From contig CAZOWL010000024.1 in NCBI GenBank assembly GCA_964583605.1, positions 1 through 44,487 of the forward strand: DNA of 44,487 bases, in the 5' to 3' direction. Shown piece after piece: positions 1 through 11,042 of this stretch. The position numbers and the translations under genes were made by a program. Within the stretch, counting starts at the first letter, position 1. Every line of letters starts with the position of its first letter. The notes below the pieces were generated by a model. The model was not told the origin of the DNA. It was given only the letters and a program-made list of their open reading frames with translations, and ran no database searches. Source of the stretch: CAZOWL01 sp964583605. GTDB taxonomy: Bacteria; Pseudomonadota; Gammaproteobacteria; Chromatiales; Chromatiaceae.

Positions 1-54
1 CAACCCTCTCCCAGAGGGCGAGGGAGCGAACGTGCTGCGCGAATTTCATAGTAA
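1..54 (-). repeat. R repeat, copy 1 (cut by window start)
   Basis: Reverse-orientation left half of the dispersed R element, containing the hairpin core CCCTCT-GGG-AGAGGG. It is truncated by the first base of the window. The same sequence recurs at 11043, 21913, 33823 and 38807. Confidence 0.85.
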
Positions 55-264
55 CGCCCGAGCCAATGATGCAACGCATCACATCCCGCAGGAGAGCGGC
101 CAAGGCGCGTCCGATGGTTCATCTTTTCTGCCAACTTATCGCGGCTCATGATGGCGCACCATGATCGGACAGCTCTTCGCTGATGCGTCGGCTCGTGCCT
201 TACCATCGCAGGCAGTCTTGGGTGGCCGTTCTCTAACGTCGGAACAGTACTTTCGCGGACCTGC

Positions 265-747
265 TCAATCCCGGCCGGTGTCCTCGCCGATCCGCACACA
301 CAGGACATCACAACACGGCGTTCGCAGCACGGCCTTCGAGGTCGAAGGGGCAAACAGGGCGCGCAGACCGTGGCGCCCATGATTGCCGATGACAATAAGA
401 TCCGCACCAAGCTCCTCGGCCGTATGGTCGATCGCGTAGCCGGTCATGCCGATCTTGATCAAACGATCGGCTGGGGATACCCCGAGCCTATCGCCGAGCT
501 GGTCGATCTGGCTGCGGGCGACTTGCAACAACTCCTTCTCCATGCCCAGGTCTTCCGGGAGTATTGCGTCGCCCGAATAGGACATGGGCATGTAGTCGAT
601 CGCCGCTGGAAGACCGGCGACGATATGGAGCAAGGTAAGACGGGCCCCGAAAGCATCGCGCAGCTGCTGCGCGCGGGCGACAACAAGCTCGCTTTCCGGG
701 GTAAAATCCACGGCAAGAAGCAGATGCTGATAAATGGACTGAGACAT
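265..747 (-). CDS. Universal stress protein (UspA family)
   Basis: Small cytoplasmic Usp-fold protein of 160 aa. The N-terminal strand (LLLAVDFTPES) and the C-terminal DLIVIGNHGRHGLRALF segment are typical of the family. The ATP-binding signature G-x2-G-x9-G(S/T) is altered: after GNHGRHGLRALF comes APSTS, so the third glycine is missing and nucleotide binding is doubtful. The start at 747 is preferred over an upstream ATG at 801 because GAGCGAGG lies just before it and because the extra 18 residues do not look like Usp. It is divergent from pycA. Usp proteins generally support stress survival; no specific role can be read here. Confidence 0.88.
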   Translation of the reverse strand: MSQSIYQHLLLAVDFTPESELVVARAQQLRDAFGARLTLLHIVAGLPAAIDYMPMSYSGDAILPEDLGMEKELLQVARSQIDQLGDRLGVSPADRLIKIGMTGYAIDHTAEELGADLIVIGNHGRHGLRALFAPSTSKAVLRTPCCDVLCVRIGEDTGRD

Positions 748-1051
748 GACGACCTCGCTCGTTGGGCCATGGATATAAACGTCGGGCGGACGCGGGGCCA
801 CCGCGGCGGCATCTCGTCAACCGCCAACCGGCTGCGGCCCTCTATCTTGAGTTTACGTCATTGGCGAGCAGAGGGCAGGCGGCGCCATCTGCTGAGTCCG
901 CGGGAGGACGGGGCCTGCCTTTGCAGCTCCGCCCACTTCCGCTACAGCGCCGCGCCGCTTGACTCGAGGCCCATCCGTGGCGCTGACTGGGCGCACCCGC
1001 TCGCCCCGAGGCATTTGGTCGGCGAGTAAACCGCTGCGAAGAGACGCCCAC
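748..1051. other. Divergent intergenic region usp/pycA
   Basis: About 300 bp between two divergent genes, so it must hold both promoters. Open frames here are shadows without family resemblance. I see no convincing palindromic operator or RNA element. Confidence 0.5.
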
Positions 1052-2470
<1,419 letters not shown>

Positions 2471-2485
2471 CCGAGATCAGCGAAG

Positions 2486-4306
2486 ATGTCCAAGGTCCAT
2501 ATCACCGACGTTGTCCTACGCGACGCCCATCAGTCGCTCCTCGCCACGCGCATGCGCCTCGCGGACATGCTGCCGATCTGCCCAAAGCTCGATGCGATCG
2601 GCTACTGGTCGCTGGAGTGCTGGGGCGGCGCGACCTTCGATGCGTGCGTGCGCTTCCTCAAAGAGGATCCGTGGGAGCGCCTGCGCCAGCTGCGCGAGGC
2701 GCTTCCCAATACACGGCTGCAGATGCTCCTGCGTGGGCAGAATCTGCTGGGTTATCGCCATTACTCCGACGATGTCGTGCGCGCCTTCGTGGTCCGATCG
2801 GCCGCCAACGGCATGGATGTATTCCGCATCTTCGATGCGCTCAACGACCTACGCAACCTGGTCACCGCGATCGAGGCCACCAAGGAGACCGGCAAGCACG
2901 CGCAAGGCACGATCTGCTACACCGTGAGCCCGGTTCATGACAGCGCCGGTTTCGTGAAGATGGCCCGCGAGCTGGCAGCGATGGGATGCGATTCGATCGC
3001 GATCAAGGACATGGCTGGACTCTTGACGCCCTTCGCGACGAGCGAGCTAGTCAAGGCCCTCAAGGATGCTGTGGACCTGCCGCTGCATCTGCACTCGCAC
3101 GCGACGGCGGGACTCGCCGAGATGTGCCATCTCAAGGCCATCGAAGCCGGCTGCGAGCATATCGACACGGCCATCTCGTCGCTGGCCGGCGGGACCTCGC
3201 ACTCGCCGACAGAGAGCCTGGTCGCAGCGCTGCGCGGCACGCCTTATGACAGCGGACTGGACCTAGAGAAGATTCAAGAAGTCGGGATGTACTTCTACCA
3301 GGTCCGTAAGCGCTATCACCAGTTCGAAAGCGAGTACACGGGTGTCGATACCCGCGTGCAGACTAACCAGGTGCCGGGCGGGATGATCTCTAACCTGGCC
3401 AATCAGCTGAAGGAGCAGAATGCCCTCGATCGCATGACGGATGTGCTCGCGGAGATTCCGCGCGTGCGGGCCGATCTGGGCTATCCGCCGCTGGTCACGC
3501 CGACCTCCCAGATCGTCGGCACGCAGGCCGTCATCAACGTATTGACCGGGAAGCGCTACCAGACGATCACGAACGAGGTCAAACGCTATCTGCAGGGGGG
3601 CTACGGACACGCCCCAGCGCCGGTAAACCCGACGCTGCAGCAGCAGGCGGTCGGCAAAGAAGAACTCATCGAATGTCGCCCCGCCGACCTCCTGAAGGAC
3701 GAGATGGACAAGCTGACGGCCGACATCGACTCACTGGCGAGCAGTGAAGAGGACGTGCTGACCTACGCCATGTTCCCCGAGGTCGGTCGCTCGTTCCTCG
3801 AGCACCGCGCCGCCGGAACCCTCGAGCCGGAGCCGTTGGAACCGCCGCCGAGCCCCTCAGATGGCCAACGCGCGCCGACCGAATTCAACATCGCCGTCCA
3901 CGGCGAGACCTATCACGTGAAGATCACCGGGACAGGCCACAAGGAGCAATCCGAGCGCCATTTCTATCTCGCGATCGACGGCATCCCTGAGGAGATTGTC
4001 GTCGAGACCCTGGATGAGCTGGTTCTCACCGGCGGGACCTCAGGCGCTGTGCCCAAAGACGCTGGACGCAAGCGGCCCAAGCCAAGCAAGGAAGGCGACG
4101 TGACGACGACCATGCCCGGCAACATCATCGACGTCCTGGTCGCGGAAGGCGATCAGGTCGAGGCCGGCCAACCCTTGTTGATCGCGGAGGCAATGAAGAT
4201 GGAAACCGAGATTCAAGCCCCGATCGCCGGTGCGATCAGCGGGGTATTCGTCGCCAAAGGCGATACCGTGAATCCGGACGAGGTATTAATCGAGATCACG
4301 GCTTAG
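2486..4306 (+). CDS. pycB: Pyruvate carboxylase subunit B (OadA-like)
   Basis: 606 aa. The N-terminal HMGL-like carboxyltransferase barrel begins with VVLRDAHQS (residues 9-17) and carries the metal-site segment HLHSHATAG. A PYC/OAD conserved domain follows, then a proline-rich linker near 450-465 and a C-terminal biotinyl domain with EAMKMETE, in which Lys571 would carry biotin. Homologues are often labelled oxaloacetate decarboxylase alpha. No OadB or OadG membrane subunits lie next to it, while a biotin carboxylase lies immediately upstream, so I favour pyruvate carboxylase. It is in the same operon as pycA. Confidence 0.88.
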   Translation: MSKVHITDVVLRDAHQSLLATRMRLADMLPICPKLDAIGYWSLECWGGATFDACVRFLKEDPWERLRQLREALPNTRLQMLLRGQNLLGYRHYSDDVVRAFVVRSAANGMDVFRIFDALNDLRNLVTAIEATKETGKHAQGTICYTVSPVHDSAGFVKMARELAAMGCDSIAIKDMAGLLTPFATSELVKALKDAVDLPLHLHSHATAGLAEMCHLKAIEAGCEHIDTAISSLAGGTSHSPTESLVAALRGTPYDSGLDLEKIQEVGMYFYQVRKRYHQFESEYTGVDTRVQTNQVPGGMISNLANQLKEQNALDRMTDVLAEIPRVRADLGYPPLVTPTSQIVGTQAVINVLTGKRYQTITNEVKRYLQGGYGHAPAPVNPTLQQQAVGKEELIECRPADLLKDEMDKLTADIDSLASSEEDVLTYAMFPEVGRSFLEHRAAGTLEPEPLEPPPSPSDGQRAPTEFNIAVHGETYHVKITGTGHKEQSERHFYLAIDGIPEEIVVETLDELVLTGGTSGAVPKDAGRKRPKPSKEGDVTTTMPGNIIDVLVAEGDQVEAGQPLLIAEAMKMETEIQAPIAGAISGVFVAKGDTVNPDEVLIEITA

Positions 4307-4330
4307 TAGACGGCCTCGCCGACGTCGGTA

Positions 4331-4347
4331 GGTACGCATCGCGTACC
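4331..4347 (+). repeat. T repeat, copy 1 (palindrome)
   Basis: GGTACGCATCGCGTACC is a perfect 7-bp stem with a 3-nt loop. It lies between convergent genes (pycB and the 4403-4738 gene) and could act as a bidirectional transcription end, although it has no T-tract. Confidence 0.7.
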
Positions 4348-4402
4348 ATCCCTGCTCTCATGCAAGCGCCAACAGCGCACGCATCGCGCACCCATCCAGA
4401 TC

Positions 4403-4738
4403 TCACCAGGGCCGATAACTAAGACCCGGGATGCGGTCCTGATCGAGGATCTGAGGCAAAGAGGCGACGAAATCCTCCATCTCGGCGTAGGTCATGTGTC
4501 GTCCGTAAGAGGCCTTGGCCGCGTCGATCGGGATCTCGACCCAGTAGCGCTCCGTGCCAGGCTCGCAGAGGATCTGCAAGATATTGTCCTCCGCATCGAT
4601 GATGCCGAGATAGTCGTCTTCGGATTGCAGACGGGGCAGCAATTGCTCGCGGATCGCACGCGCCGTCATCTCCACCGCGCTGGCCGAAGACAATGCCTCT
4701 TGGGAACGGGCGAAGTAGTAGAAGACTCGATAGTGCAT
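4403..4738 (-). CDS. Conserved-looking hypothetical protein, 111 aa
   Basis: I do not recognise a named family. The sequence starts MHYRVFYYFARSQEALSSAS, is soluble and mixed alpha/beta, and has an acidic middle (SEDDYLGIIDAEDNILQIL) and an aromatic end (GLSYRPW). Codon use fits the neighbours and no signal peptide or membrane segment is visible. The pattern looks like a single compact domain of about 100 residues. It is convergent with pycB. Confidence 0.65.
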   Translation of the reverse strand: MHYRVFYYFARSQEALSSASAVEMTARAIREQLLPRLQSEDDYLGIIDAEDNILQILCEPGTERYWVEIPIDAAKASYGRHMTYAEMEDFVASLPQILDQDRIPGLSYRPW

Positions 4739-4944
4739 GAACCGCCCGATCTCAAGCCGCTTGTCGTGGCTCGCGTATGCGGGCCAACCCGCTTGTCGTG
4801 GAATACCTCAGACAAGCACCCGCTGAGCCAGGTCGCGCCCCGACTGCGGCACAGGATTCGCTGGCAGGCCAGTCCAAGGCGCTCGCCGAGTCTCAGGAAG
4901 CCTGAGAAGGCTTCAGCGGCGCCGTGAGCCGGCAAGCTTAAACT

Positions 4945-5376
4945 ATGCTTTCTAACCTATCCAGCCCTCTGAAGGCAATCGGCGCACAGGATTCAACGGC
5001 GGCGCTTGGAAGGCAGATCCCCGACACGCATCTGCTGCGGTTGCCTGGCATCCGCTCGACAGGCACGCTCAGTGTGGACGAGTACCGCCGAGATATCCTG
5101 CTGCCGATTCATGATTACCTCCGGACCCATGGGCTCGAGGAGGAGATCGATCTCATCGCATACTCCGGCGATTTCCCCTATGCGGTCGATTTCACAGCGG
5201 ACCTGAAGGACAACGAGGTCGAGCGGAGCACTTTCGTGGCCCGTGACAAGAAAATACTTTCTGTGGCATCGGACATTGGCGGGCTCGACGGGCTCGTCGA
5301 AAAATTGTCCGGAACCGGCGACCTTGCCATTGATGCGCCGGAGGCCGGGAGCCTGGCGGCTCAGAAGTGGGGCTGA
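4945..5376 (+). pseudogene. Truncated TIGR03790-like fragment
   Basis: A 143-aa frame. Residues 20-85, including IPDTHLLRLPG, LSVDEYRRDILLPIHDYL and EEEIDLIAYSGDFPYAVDF, resemble from memory the N-terminal part of the TIGR03790 family (arrival of a residue near IP, then EY..I..P...YL, then a strand). Family members are several hundred residues long, so this would be a truncated copy. The last 60 residues do not match that pattern and may come from another source. It lies just 3' of the tRNA-Ser gene, a common place for insertion scars. It may also be an intact unknown gene. Confidence 0.4.
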
Positions 5377-5456
5377 GAAAAGCGGACCAAAAAACGGACC
5401 AAACCCACCTCAAAACACCCAAAAAATGGCCAGTGAACGCTAAGTAATTGATTATA

Positions 5457-5547
5457 TGGCGGAGAGGGAGGGATTCGAACCCTCGATAGGCTATTAACCT
5501 ATACACACTTTCCAGGCGTGCTCCTTAAGCCACTCGGACACCTCTCC
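5457..5547 (-). tRNA. tRNA-Ser (anticodon GGA)
   Basis: Read on the minus strand: acceptor GGAGAGG pairs with CCTCTCC, followed by discriminator G and encoded CCA (5457-5459). The anticodon loop CTGGAAA gives GGA. There is a long class II variable arm and a T-arm GGTTCGAATCC. All parts expected of a bacterial tRNA-Ser are present. Confidence 0.96.
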
Positions 5548-5646
5548 GAAAAGGCACTGACGAGCAAGGAGGGTTTGGCGCGCCCCGCGCCGGGCAGCTG
5601 AGGATAGCGCAACGACATAGGCCGCGCAAATACCTGCCGACTGGCG

Positions 5647-8600
5647 TCAGGCGGCCTCGGCCTCACGGGCCCCGAGCCACCGACGGAGACCCGCATGGAG
5701 GCTCTCGTGCATCGAGAGCAGCGACGGCACGACCAGCAGGACGAGCAGTGTCGCGAAGGCCAGACCGAAGGCGATCGACGTGGCCATCGGGATCAGATAC
5801 TGGGCCTGGTAGGATGTCTCGAACAGCAGCGGCGTCAGGCCAGCGATCGTGGTCAGCGAGGTCAGCAGCACGGCACGCAGCCGCTGACAGGTCGCCTCGA
5901 TGAGGGCCTCGTTCACGGGGACGCCCTCGGCACGCAGGTCTTTGTAGAAGCTCACCAGGATAATCGAGTCGTTGACGACGATCCCGGACAGCCCGAACAT
6001 GCCGAACAGTGAGAGGATCGTCAGATCGATGCCCATCAGCCAGTGCCCGAACAGGGCACCGGTCAGTCCGAACGGGATCGCGACCATGACGACAAGCGGC
6101 CAGCCGTATGAGGCGAAGACCCAGGCCAGGATCAGGTAGATCAAGACGAGACCGAGGATGAGCCCCTTGCGCATGTCTGAGAGCGTCTCGCGCTGATCCT
6201 CCGCTCGGCCCTCGAAGGAGTAATCCACGGCGTATTCGCGTCGCAGCTCCTCGAGCGGGCCTTGCTGCAAGGCGGCGAGGATGCGATTGGCGTTATTGAC
6301 GGTCGCATCGACGTCCGCGGTCACCTCGACGGCCAGCTTCGTGTCGGCATGGCGCAGGACCTCGAAGCCCCGCCGCGAGCTCCAATCGGCAACGGCGGTG
6401 AGCGGGACGGCCTCGCCGGCCGGTGTGCGCACGTTGAGCCGGTAGAGGCTTGCGAGCGTCGCGCGCTCGGCCTGCGGCAACCTTACCCGAACCTCCACCT
6501 CGTCCGGACCATCCTGGAAGATCTGTACCAGCTGGCCATCGAATGCGGTGCGCAACTGTCGCCCGAGGTCCGCGACGGTTAGGCCCAAGGCCTCGCCAGC
6601 CGGACTCACTGAGTAGATCAGCTGCTCGCGGCCGTAGGCCATATCGTCCTCCACCTCGAGCACCCCATCGATGCCACGCAAGGTCTCGCCAAGATCCACG
6701 GCGGCGGACTTGAGCGACTCCGCATCGCTGCCCGTGAGGCGCACGGTCAGGTCGCGGCCGGGCGGTCCCGAGCGCCGCGCCGTGATATTCAGGTTCTCGA
6801 GACCAGCCGGCATGCGCACCCGCTCGCGCCAGGCGCGGATGAAGTCGCTGTTGCCGATATCGCGCCGATCTTGCGGGATCAGCTCCACCATCAGCGAGCC
6901 CAGCTGATCGCCCGTGCCTCCGCCGCGGCTCCCGCTCAAGGCGCCGTGAGTCGCGACGACGACATTGATCAGCCGGCCCTGGTCGAGCCCGCGCTCGGTC
7001 TCGTATAAGGCCTCCTTCAGGTGCACCAGGAGCTCATCGACACGGGGGCGCGGTGTGCCCGCGACGAAGGTGACATTGGCATAGATGATCTGCGCCTCCG
7101 GTGTCGGGAAGAAGACGAAGGCGGTCCGCCCTCCAGCGACCAGGCCGACGGCGATGATCAAGACCATCAGCGCCGCCGAGACGGTCGTGAAGCGATTGCG
7201 AATCGCGGCCGCGGCGAGCGGGCGAAAGAGCCGCTCGCGAAAGCGCGCGAAGCCACGATCAAGGCGCGCGCGAAGCGACTGCCGCTTGACCTTGTGAGAG
7301 TGGACAAAGGCATGCCGCAGATGCCCCGGCAGCACCAGGAAGCTCTCGACCAGCGAGGCCAGGATCACGCAGACGATGATGACCGGGATCGTGCTCAGTA
7401 TGTTCCCGATCCGCCCACCGACGAGCATCAGCGGCAGGAAGGCGGCGATCGTCGTCAATGACGACGCGATCACCGGCGCCAACATCCGCCGCGCGCCGCC
7501 CTCGGCGGCGAGCAGGGGCTCCTCGCCCATCTGGTAATGCGCCATGGCGTCCTCGCCGACGACAATCGCATCGTCGACGATGATGCCTAGCGCCATGATC
7601 AGCGCGAAGAGGCTGAGCATATTGATGCTGCCGCCGGCGAGGTAGACGATGAAGAGCGTCGCGCCGAGCGTCACCGGAATGCCCCAAGCCACCCAGAAGG
7701 CGACCCGGCCGCTGAGGAAGAGGTTCAGGATCAGGACGACGAGCAGCAGGCCGCCGAGCCCGTTGCGCACCAGGAGCATGATGCGGTCGCGCACGAGCTC
7801 CCAAGAGGCATCGTAGACCTGGATCTCGACCCCTGGCGGCAGCGTCGGGCGGGTGTCGGCGAGCCACTCATCGAGGCGCCGCGCGGCCTCCAACGTGTTG
7901 CCCTTTTCGGCACGCCGCACGAGCATCTCGACGGCCGGCTCGCCGCCGACGGAGAGCGAGACCGTATTGTCGCTCGGTGTGCGCTCGATCTCGGCGATAT
8001 CGCCGAGGTCGATCCGCAGCTCCTCGTCGCTGCGTACCGGCAGCTCGGCGAACTCCAAGGGCTCGCGCCGCTTATCCAGGCTACGCAGCTCCCGCGACCC
8101 CTCGCCGACCCCGACCGCGCCGGCAGGAAGATCACGGCTGAAATCGCTGACGCGCCGCCCGATATCCGCCAGGCCGAGGCCGAGCTGCTCGAGCTGCTCG
8201 TGGTCGACCTCGATCCGGATCTCTTCATCGGGGAGACCCGTGATGTCAACCTTGTCCAGCCCGCGATCGAGCAGCTCGGACTCGAAGCGACGCGCCAACC
8301 GCCGCATCTCGGCCGCGTCATCGAGGCCCGTAATCAGGAGCCGCGCCACCTGCTCGTAGCGGGTCGCCAGCGCCACCTGGGGCTTCTCCGCGTCCTGCGG
8401 GAAGTTGCGGAACTCATCGACCAGGCGGCGCACCTGATCTAGGCCGAGGAGCGGGTCCGTCCCCTCGGCGAGCTCGAGCGTGATGGCCGAGATGCCCTGG
8501 CTGGAGGTCGAGGTGATCTTGTCGAGGTTGTCGACGGAGCGCAGCCGCTGCTCCAGCGGGCTCGTGATGCCGTCCTCGATATCCTCGGCGCTGGCGCCGG

Positions 8601-8778
8601 TCCAGACCACGCGCACGGTCACCACGTCGAGCTCGAAGGTCGGGAAGAGCTGTACATTGAGCCGATCGAGGGCAATCGCGCCGCTCAGGATCATGATGAC
8701 CATCAATAGATTCGCCGCGACCTTGTGGTGCGCGAAGACGCCGATGAGATCGGTGCGATGGCGTATCGGGGCGGTCAT
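5647..8778 (-). CDS. RND efflux transporter, permease subunit
   Basis: Inner-membrane proton-driven exporter of 1043 aa, the usual length for the AcrB/HAE1-like group. It shows the duplicated layout: TM1 (LLMVIMILSGAIAL), a periplasmic porter half, a TM bundle with the proton-relay pair in GIIVDDAIVVGEDAM, a second porter half, and a final TM bundle (SGIVVNDSIILVSFYKD). Its start overlaps the adaptor stop as ATGA, so translation is coupled. Substrate cannot be told: HAE1-like features suggest organic compounds rather than the metals of CzcA. No outer-membrane TolC-type channel gene is in the window. Confidence 0.93.
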   Translation of the reverse strand: MTAPIRHRTDLIGVFAHHKVAANLLMVIMILSGAIALDRLNVQLFPTFELDVVTVRVVWTGASAEDIEDGITSPLEQRLRSVDNLDKITSTSSQGISAITLELAEGTDPLLGLDQVRRLVDEFRNFPQDAEKPQVALATRYEQVARLLITGLDDAAEMRRLARRFESELLDRGLDKVDITGLPDEEIRIEVDHEQLEQLGLGLADIGRRVSDFSRDLPAGAVGVGEGSRELRSLDKRREPLEFAELPVRSDEELRIDLGDIAEIERTPSDNTVSLSVGGEPAVEMLVRRAEKGNTLEAARRLDEWLADTRPTLPPGVEIQVYDASWELVRDRIMLLVRNGLGGLLLVVLILNLFLSGRVAFWVAWGIPVTLGATLFIVYLAGGSINMLSLFALIMALGIIVDDAIVVGEDAMAHYQMGEEPLLAAEGGARRMLAPVIASSLTTIAAFLPLMLVGGRIGNILSTIPVIIVCVILASLVESFLVLPGHLRHAFVHSHKVKRQSLRARLDRGFARFRERLFRPLAAAAIRNRFTTVSAALMVLIIAVGLVAGGRTAFVFFPTPEAQIIYANVTFVAGTPRPRVDELLVHLKEALYETERGLDQGRLINVVVATHGALSGSRGGGTGDQLGSLMVELIPQDRRDIGNSDFIRAWRERVRMPAGLENLNITARRSGPPGRDLTVRLTGSDAESLKSAAVDLGETLRGIDGVLEVEDDMAYGREQLIYSVSPAGEALGLTVADLGRQLRTAFDGQLVQIFQDGPDEVEVRVRLPQAERATLASLYRLNVRTPAGEAVPLTAVADWSSRRGFEVLRHADTKLAVEVTADVDATVNNANRILAALQQGPLEELRREYAVDYSFEGRAEDQRETLSDMRKGLILGLVLIYLILAWVFASYGWPLVVMVAIPFGLTGALFGHWLMGIDLTILSLFGMFGLSGIVVNDSIILVSFYKDLRAEGVPVNEALIEATCQRLRAVLLTSLTTIAGLTPLLFETSYQAQYLIPMATSIAFGLAFATLLVLLVVPSLLSMHESLHAGLRRWLGAREAEAA

Positions 8779-10055
8779 GGTCGCGCGCCTCCGCCAGTGG
8801 GCCGTGCCAAAGCCAGCGACTCGCGCGACACCACCTCGACCTTCAGGCCATCGACGGCGTTCGGTAGGTGAGTCGTAACGATTTGATCGCCGGCCTGCAA
8901 ACGGGGCGAACGGATCAAGAGCCGCGACGCCTCTCCGCGCCCATCCCGGCTGCCGACGACCTCGACATCGAGTCCGGCGAGACGCCCGTCCTCAACCCGA
9001 TACAAGCGCCCGCCGCCATAGACGGCGCCGAAGGGAACGGCAAAGATGTTCTCACGGGGAGGACGCTGCATGCGCAATGTCAGCATCTGACCGAGCCGCA
9101 AGGCCGCGGCTTCACCGCGGACTCGGAATAGACCGTCGACGCCACTCGGATCGGCCTCTCCGGCCAAGCGGTCGAGCACCAACACCGCCTCCTCGCCGCC
9201 GATGTTGGCCGTTGCCGAGAGCTCGGCGCCCTCCGCGAGGGCCCCCATCAGCTCGTTGAGATAGGGGGCCGGGATCCGCGCACGCACCTCCAGGCCCCCG
9301 ATCGGATACATGCGCGCGACGACGGCGCCTTTGGTCACCTGGTCGCCTTCGGTGACCTCGACCCCGGTGACGACACCATCGTAAGGGGCTTGGATCGTCG
9401 AACGCCCGTATTCCAGCTCGAGCTCCTGCAGACGGGCTCGCGCGTTGGTGAGGCGGGCCTCGAGGGCACGGAGCCGAGCCGGATGGTCGGCAAGGCTCAT
9501 CTCGCGGTTACTGACCGCCAGCGCCTGCTGTGCCTCGGCCTGCTCGGCCTCGTCCAAGGCCTGCTCGGCGCCGAGCTTCTGCGTCATCAGGCGCGTCTGA
9601 CGTGCGACCGCCTCGCGGGCGATCGCCAACAGCCGCTGCTCCTTCTCGAGCGCCAGCTTGTCGGTCTCGAGGCGGTTTTGCTCGCTCGCGATCTCTGCTT
9701 CGAGCTCGGCGATCTGCGCCTGGACCTGCGCGATCCGGGGCAAGAAGTCCCGCTCGTCGAGCCGAGCCAGGACCTCACCCGCACGGACGAGATCGCCATC
9801 GCGGACCGCGACCTCGGCGACCCAAGCCGTCGCCGAGGCCGTCGCCTTCAGTAGATCCGGTGTCTCGACCCGGCCGTAGAGCTCGAGCTCGGGTGCCAGC
9901 CGCCGCGGGTCGGCGACCTCGACCTCGACGCGCCAGACACGCTCGCGGACGCGCGGCGGCTCCTGTTCAGGCTTGGTCGCCTTGAGCAGACTGAACACAC
10001 CGAGACCGATGGCGATCAATACAAACGGGAGGGAGAGCCTAAAGACTGTGCGCAC
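8775..10055 (-). CDS. RND periplasmic adaptor (HlyD/MFP family)
   Basis: Membrane fusion protein of 426 aa. It has an N-terminal membrane anchor (LSLPFVLIAIGLGVFSLL), then a split biotinyl-lipoyl domain (VRDGDLVRAGEVLARLDERD and STIQAPYDGVVTGVEVTEGD). These flank a long coiled-coil hairpin of about residues 110-215 rich in E, A, L and R, followed by beta-barrel and membrane-proximal regions. It links the permease to an outer-membrane channel. The start appears to be GTG at 10055 without a strong ribosome site. It is first in the two-gene operon with the permease. Confidence 0.9.
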   Translation of the reverse strand: MRTVFRLSLPFVLIAIGLGVFSLLKATKPEQEPPRVRERVWRVEVEVADPRRLAPELELYGRVETPDLLKATASATAWVAEVAVRDGDLVRAGEVLARLDERDFLPRIAQVQAQIAELEAEIASEQNRLETDKLALEKEQRLLAIAREAVARQTRLMTQKLGAEQALDEAEQAEAQQALAVSNREMSLADHPARLRALEARLTNARARLQELELEYGRSTIQAPYDGVVTGVEVTEGDQVTKGAVVARMYPIGGLEVRARIPAPYLNELMGALAEGAELSATANIGGEEAVLVLDRLAGEADPSGVDGLFRVRGEAAALRLGQMLTLRMQRPPRENIFAVPFGAVYGGGRLYRVEDGRLAGLDVEVVGSRDGRGEASRLLIRSPRLQAGDQIVTTHLPNAVDGLKVEVVSRESLALARPTGGGARP

Positions 10056-10331
10056 TGACTATCCGTTGACTTATCTCGAGCGATCCAGATCGGGCCTGAG
10101 CCACGCCTGGCGTGGACGGACCGGAAACCAAAGTGAGGAGGTTATGACCGGGCTGATCGTCGTGATATGCGGCCAAGTTAGCAACGACCCTTGCCAACGA
10201 CTCGCGGCGGGCCGGTCGACGCGTCGCCGCACTGACACTGGCCGTGAAGCGCGGAGCACGCGCGATGACGCGGCAGGCCCCGCGATCAAGGGGACGACGG
10301 GATAGACCACCTCGGGCCCACCTGGTTTCAT
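10056..10331. other. Intergenic region upstream of the efflux operon
   Basis: 276 bp between the adaptor gene start and the HAD gene stop, so it should hold the efflux operon promoter. A 53-codon frame at 10144-10305 begins two bases after GGAGG, which is too close for a normal start. No regulator gene is adjacent. Confidence 0.4.
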
Positions 10332-11018
10332 TCAGTCGTCGTCGATCCCCAGGGCGTGGCAGACGCGCCAGGCCAGCTCATCTGGGCTGCGCGAGATGAT
10401 CTCGGCCGGGATCGCGTGCTTGGTATGCAGCCGTTGGTAGTCCTCGAACCCATAGGCGACCATGAAGGGGTGCATGCCCGTATTGATCGCGGCGCGAAAA
10501 TCTTTGAGCTCGTCGCCACAGGCATAGGCGCGCGCTGGGTTGACTTCGAAGCGCTCGCGGGTTCGTCGGAACGAGGCGAGCTTGTCCTCGGACAGCGGCA
10601 AATGGACGAGAAAATCCAGCAGATCCGGTTCGATGCCGTGTCGATCAAACAGACGTGTCAGCGTGACGACGGGCTCGATCGTGATATTGCGGGTGATGAT
10701 GCCGACGCGCACGTCTGGGGCGGCCGCCAAATGCCGGATCAACCGCTCCATCCCGTCGAACATCGTCGCCTCCTCGCGATACACCTCAGTCAAGGTCTCG
10801 ACGATCTTCCGACGCCGGGTGCGCCCGAGCTGGTGTCTTAGGTTCCGCGGCATCTCCTTGATACCGCCGAGATACTTGAAGATGTTGCGACGCTTCTGGA
10901 AGCGCGCCAGCGGGCCGATGTCCATGCCATGGTGGGCAAAGGTCTTCTCGATGGCCTTGAAGGCATCGATCGTCGTCCCGTCGGCATCGAGGATGACGAG
11001 GCGGTCTTGGCTGTACAT
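10332..11018 (-). CDS. HAD-superfamily hydrolase
   Basis: Cytoplasmic phosphatase-like protein of 228 aa. Motif I is VILDADGTTID near the N-terminus (nucleophile Asp and DxD), motif II is VGIITRN, a conserved Lys lies in the middle (EDKLASF) and motif IV is YACGDELKDF. The helical cap lies between motifs I and II. The layout is that of phosphoglycolate-phosphatase-type HAD enzymes; the substrate is unknown. The ATG at 11018 is chosen because the upstream extension runs into repeat R copy 2, which ends 25 bases away. Confidence 0.85.
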   Translation of the reverse strand: MYSQDRLVILDADGTTIDAFKAIEKTFAHHGMDIGPLARFQKRRNIFKYLGGIKEMPRNLRHQLGRTRRRKIVETLTEVYREEATMFDGMERLIRHLAAAPDVRVGIITRNITIEPVVTLTRLFDRHGIEPDLLDFLVHLPLSEDKLASFRRTRERFEVNPARAYACGDELKDFRAAINTGMHPFMVAYGFEDYQRLHTKHAIPAEIISRSPDELAWRVCHALGIDDD

Positions 11019-11042
11019 CTGCGATCGGGCCCCTGGACGTTC

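Noticed and set aside
161..382. 73-codon plus frame at the left edge
   Set aside because: Overlaps the usp gene end in antisense, with no ribosome site or resemblance.
2486..4306. Sodium-pumping oxaloacetate decarboxylase
   Set aside because: No OadB or OadG genes nearby, while a biotin carboxylase is directly upstream; two-subunit pyruvate carboxylase explains both.
10144..10305. 53-codon frame after GGAGG upstream of the efflux operon
   Set aside because: The purine run is only two bases from the ATG, and the peptide shows no family pattern.
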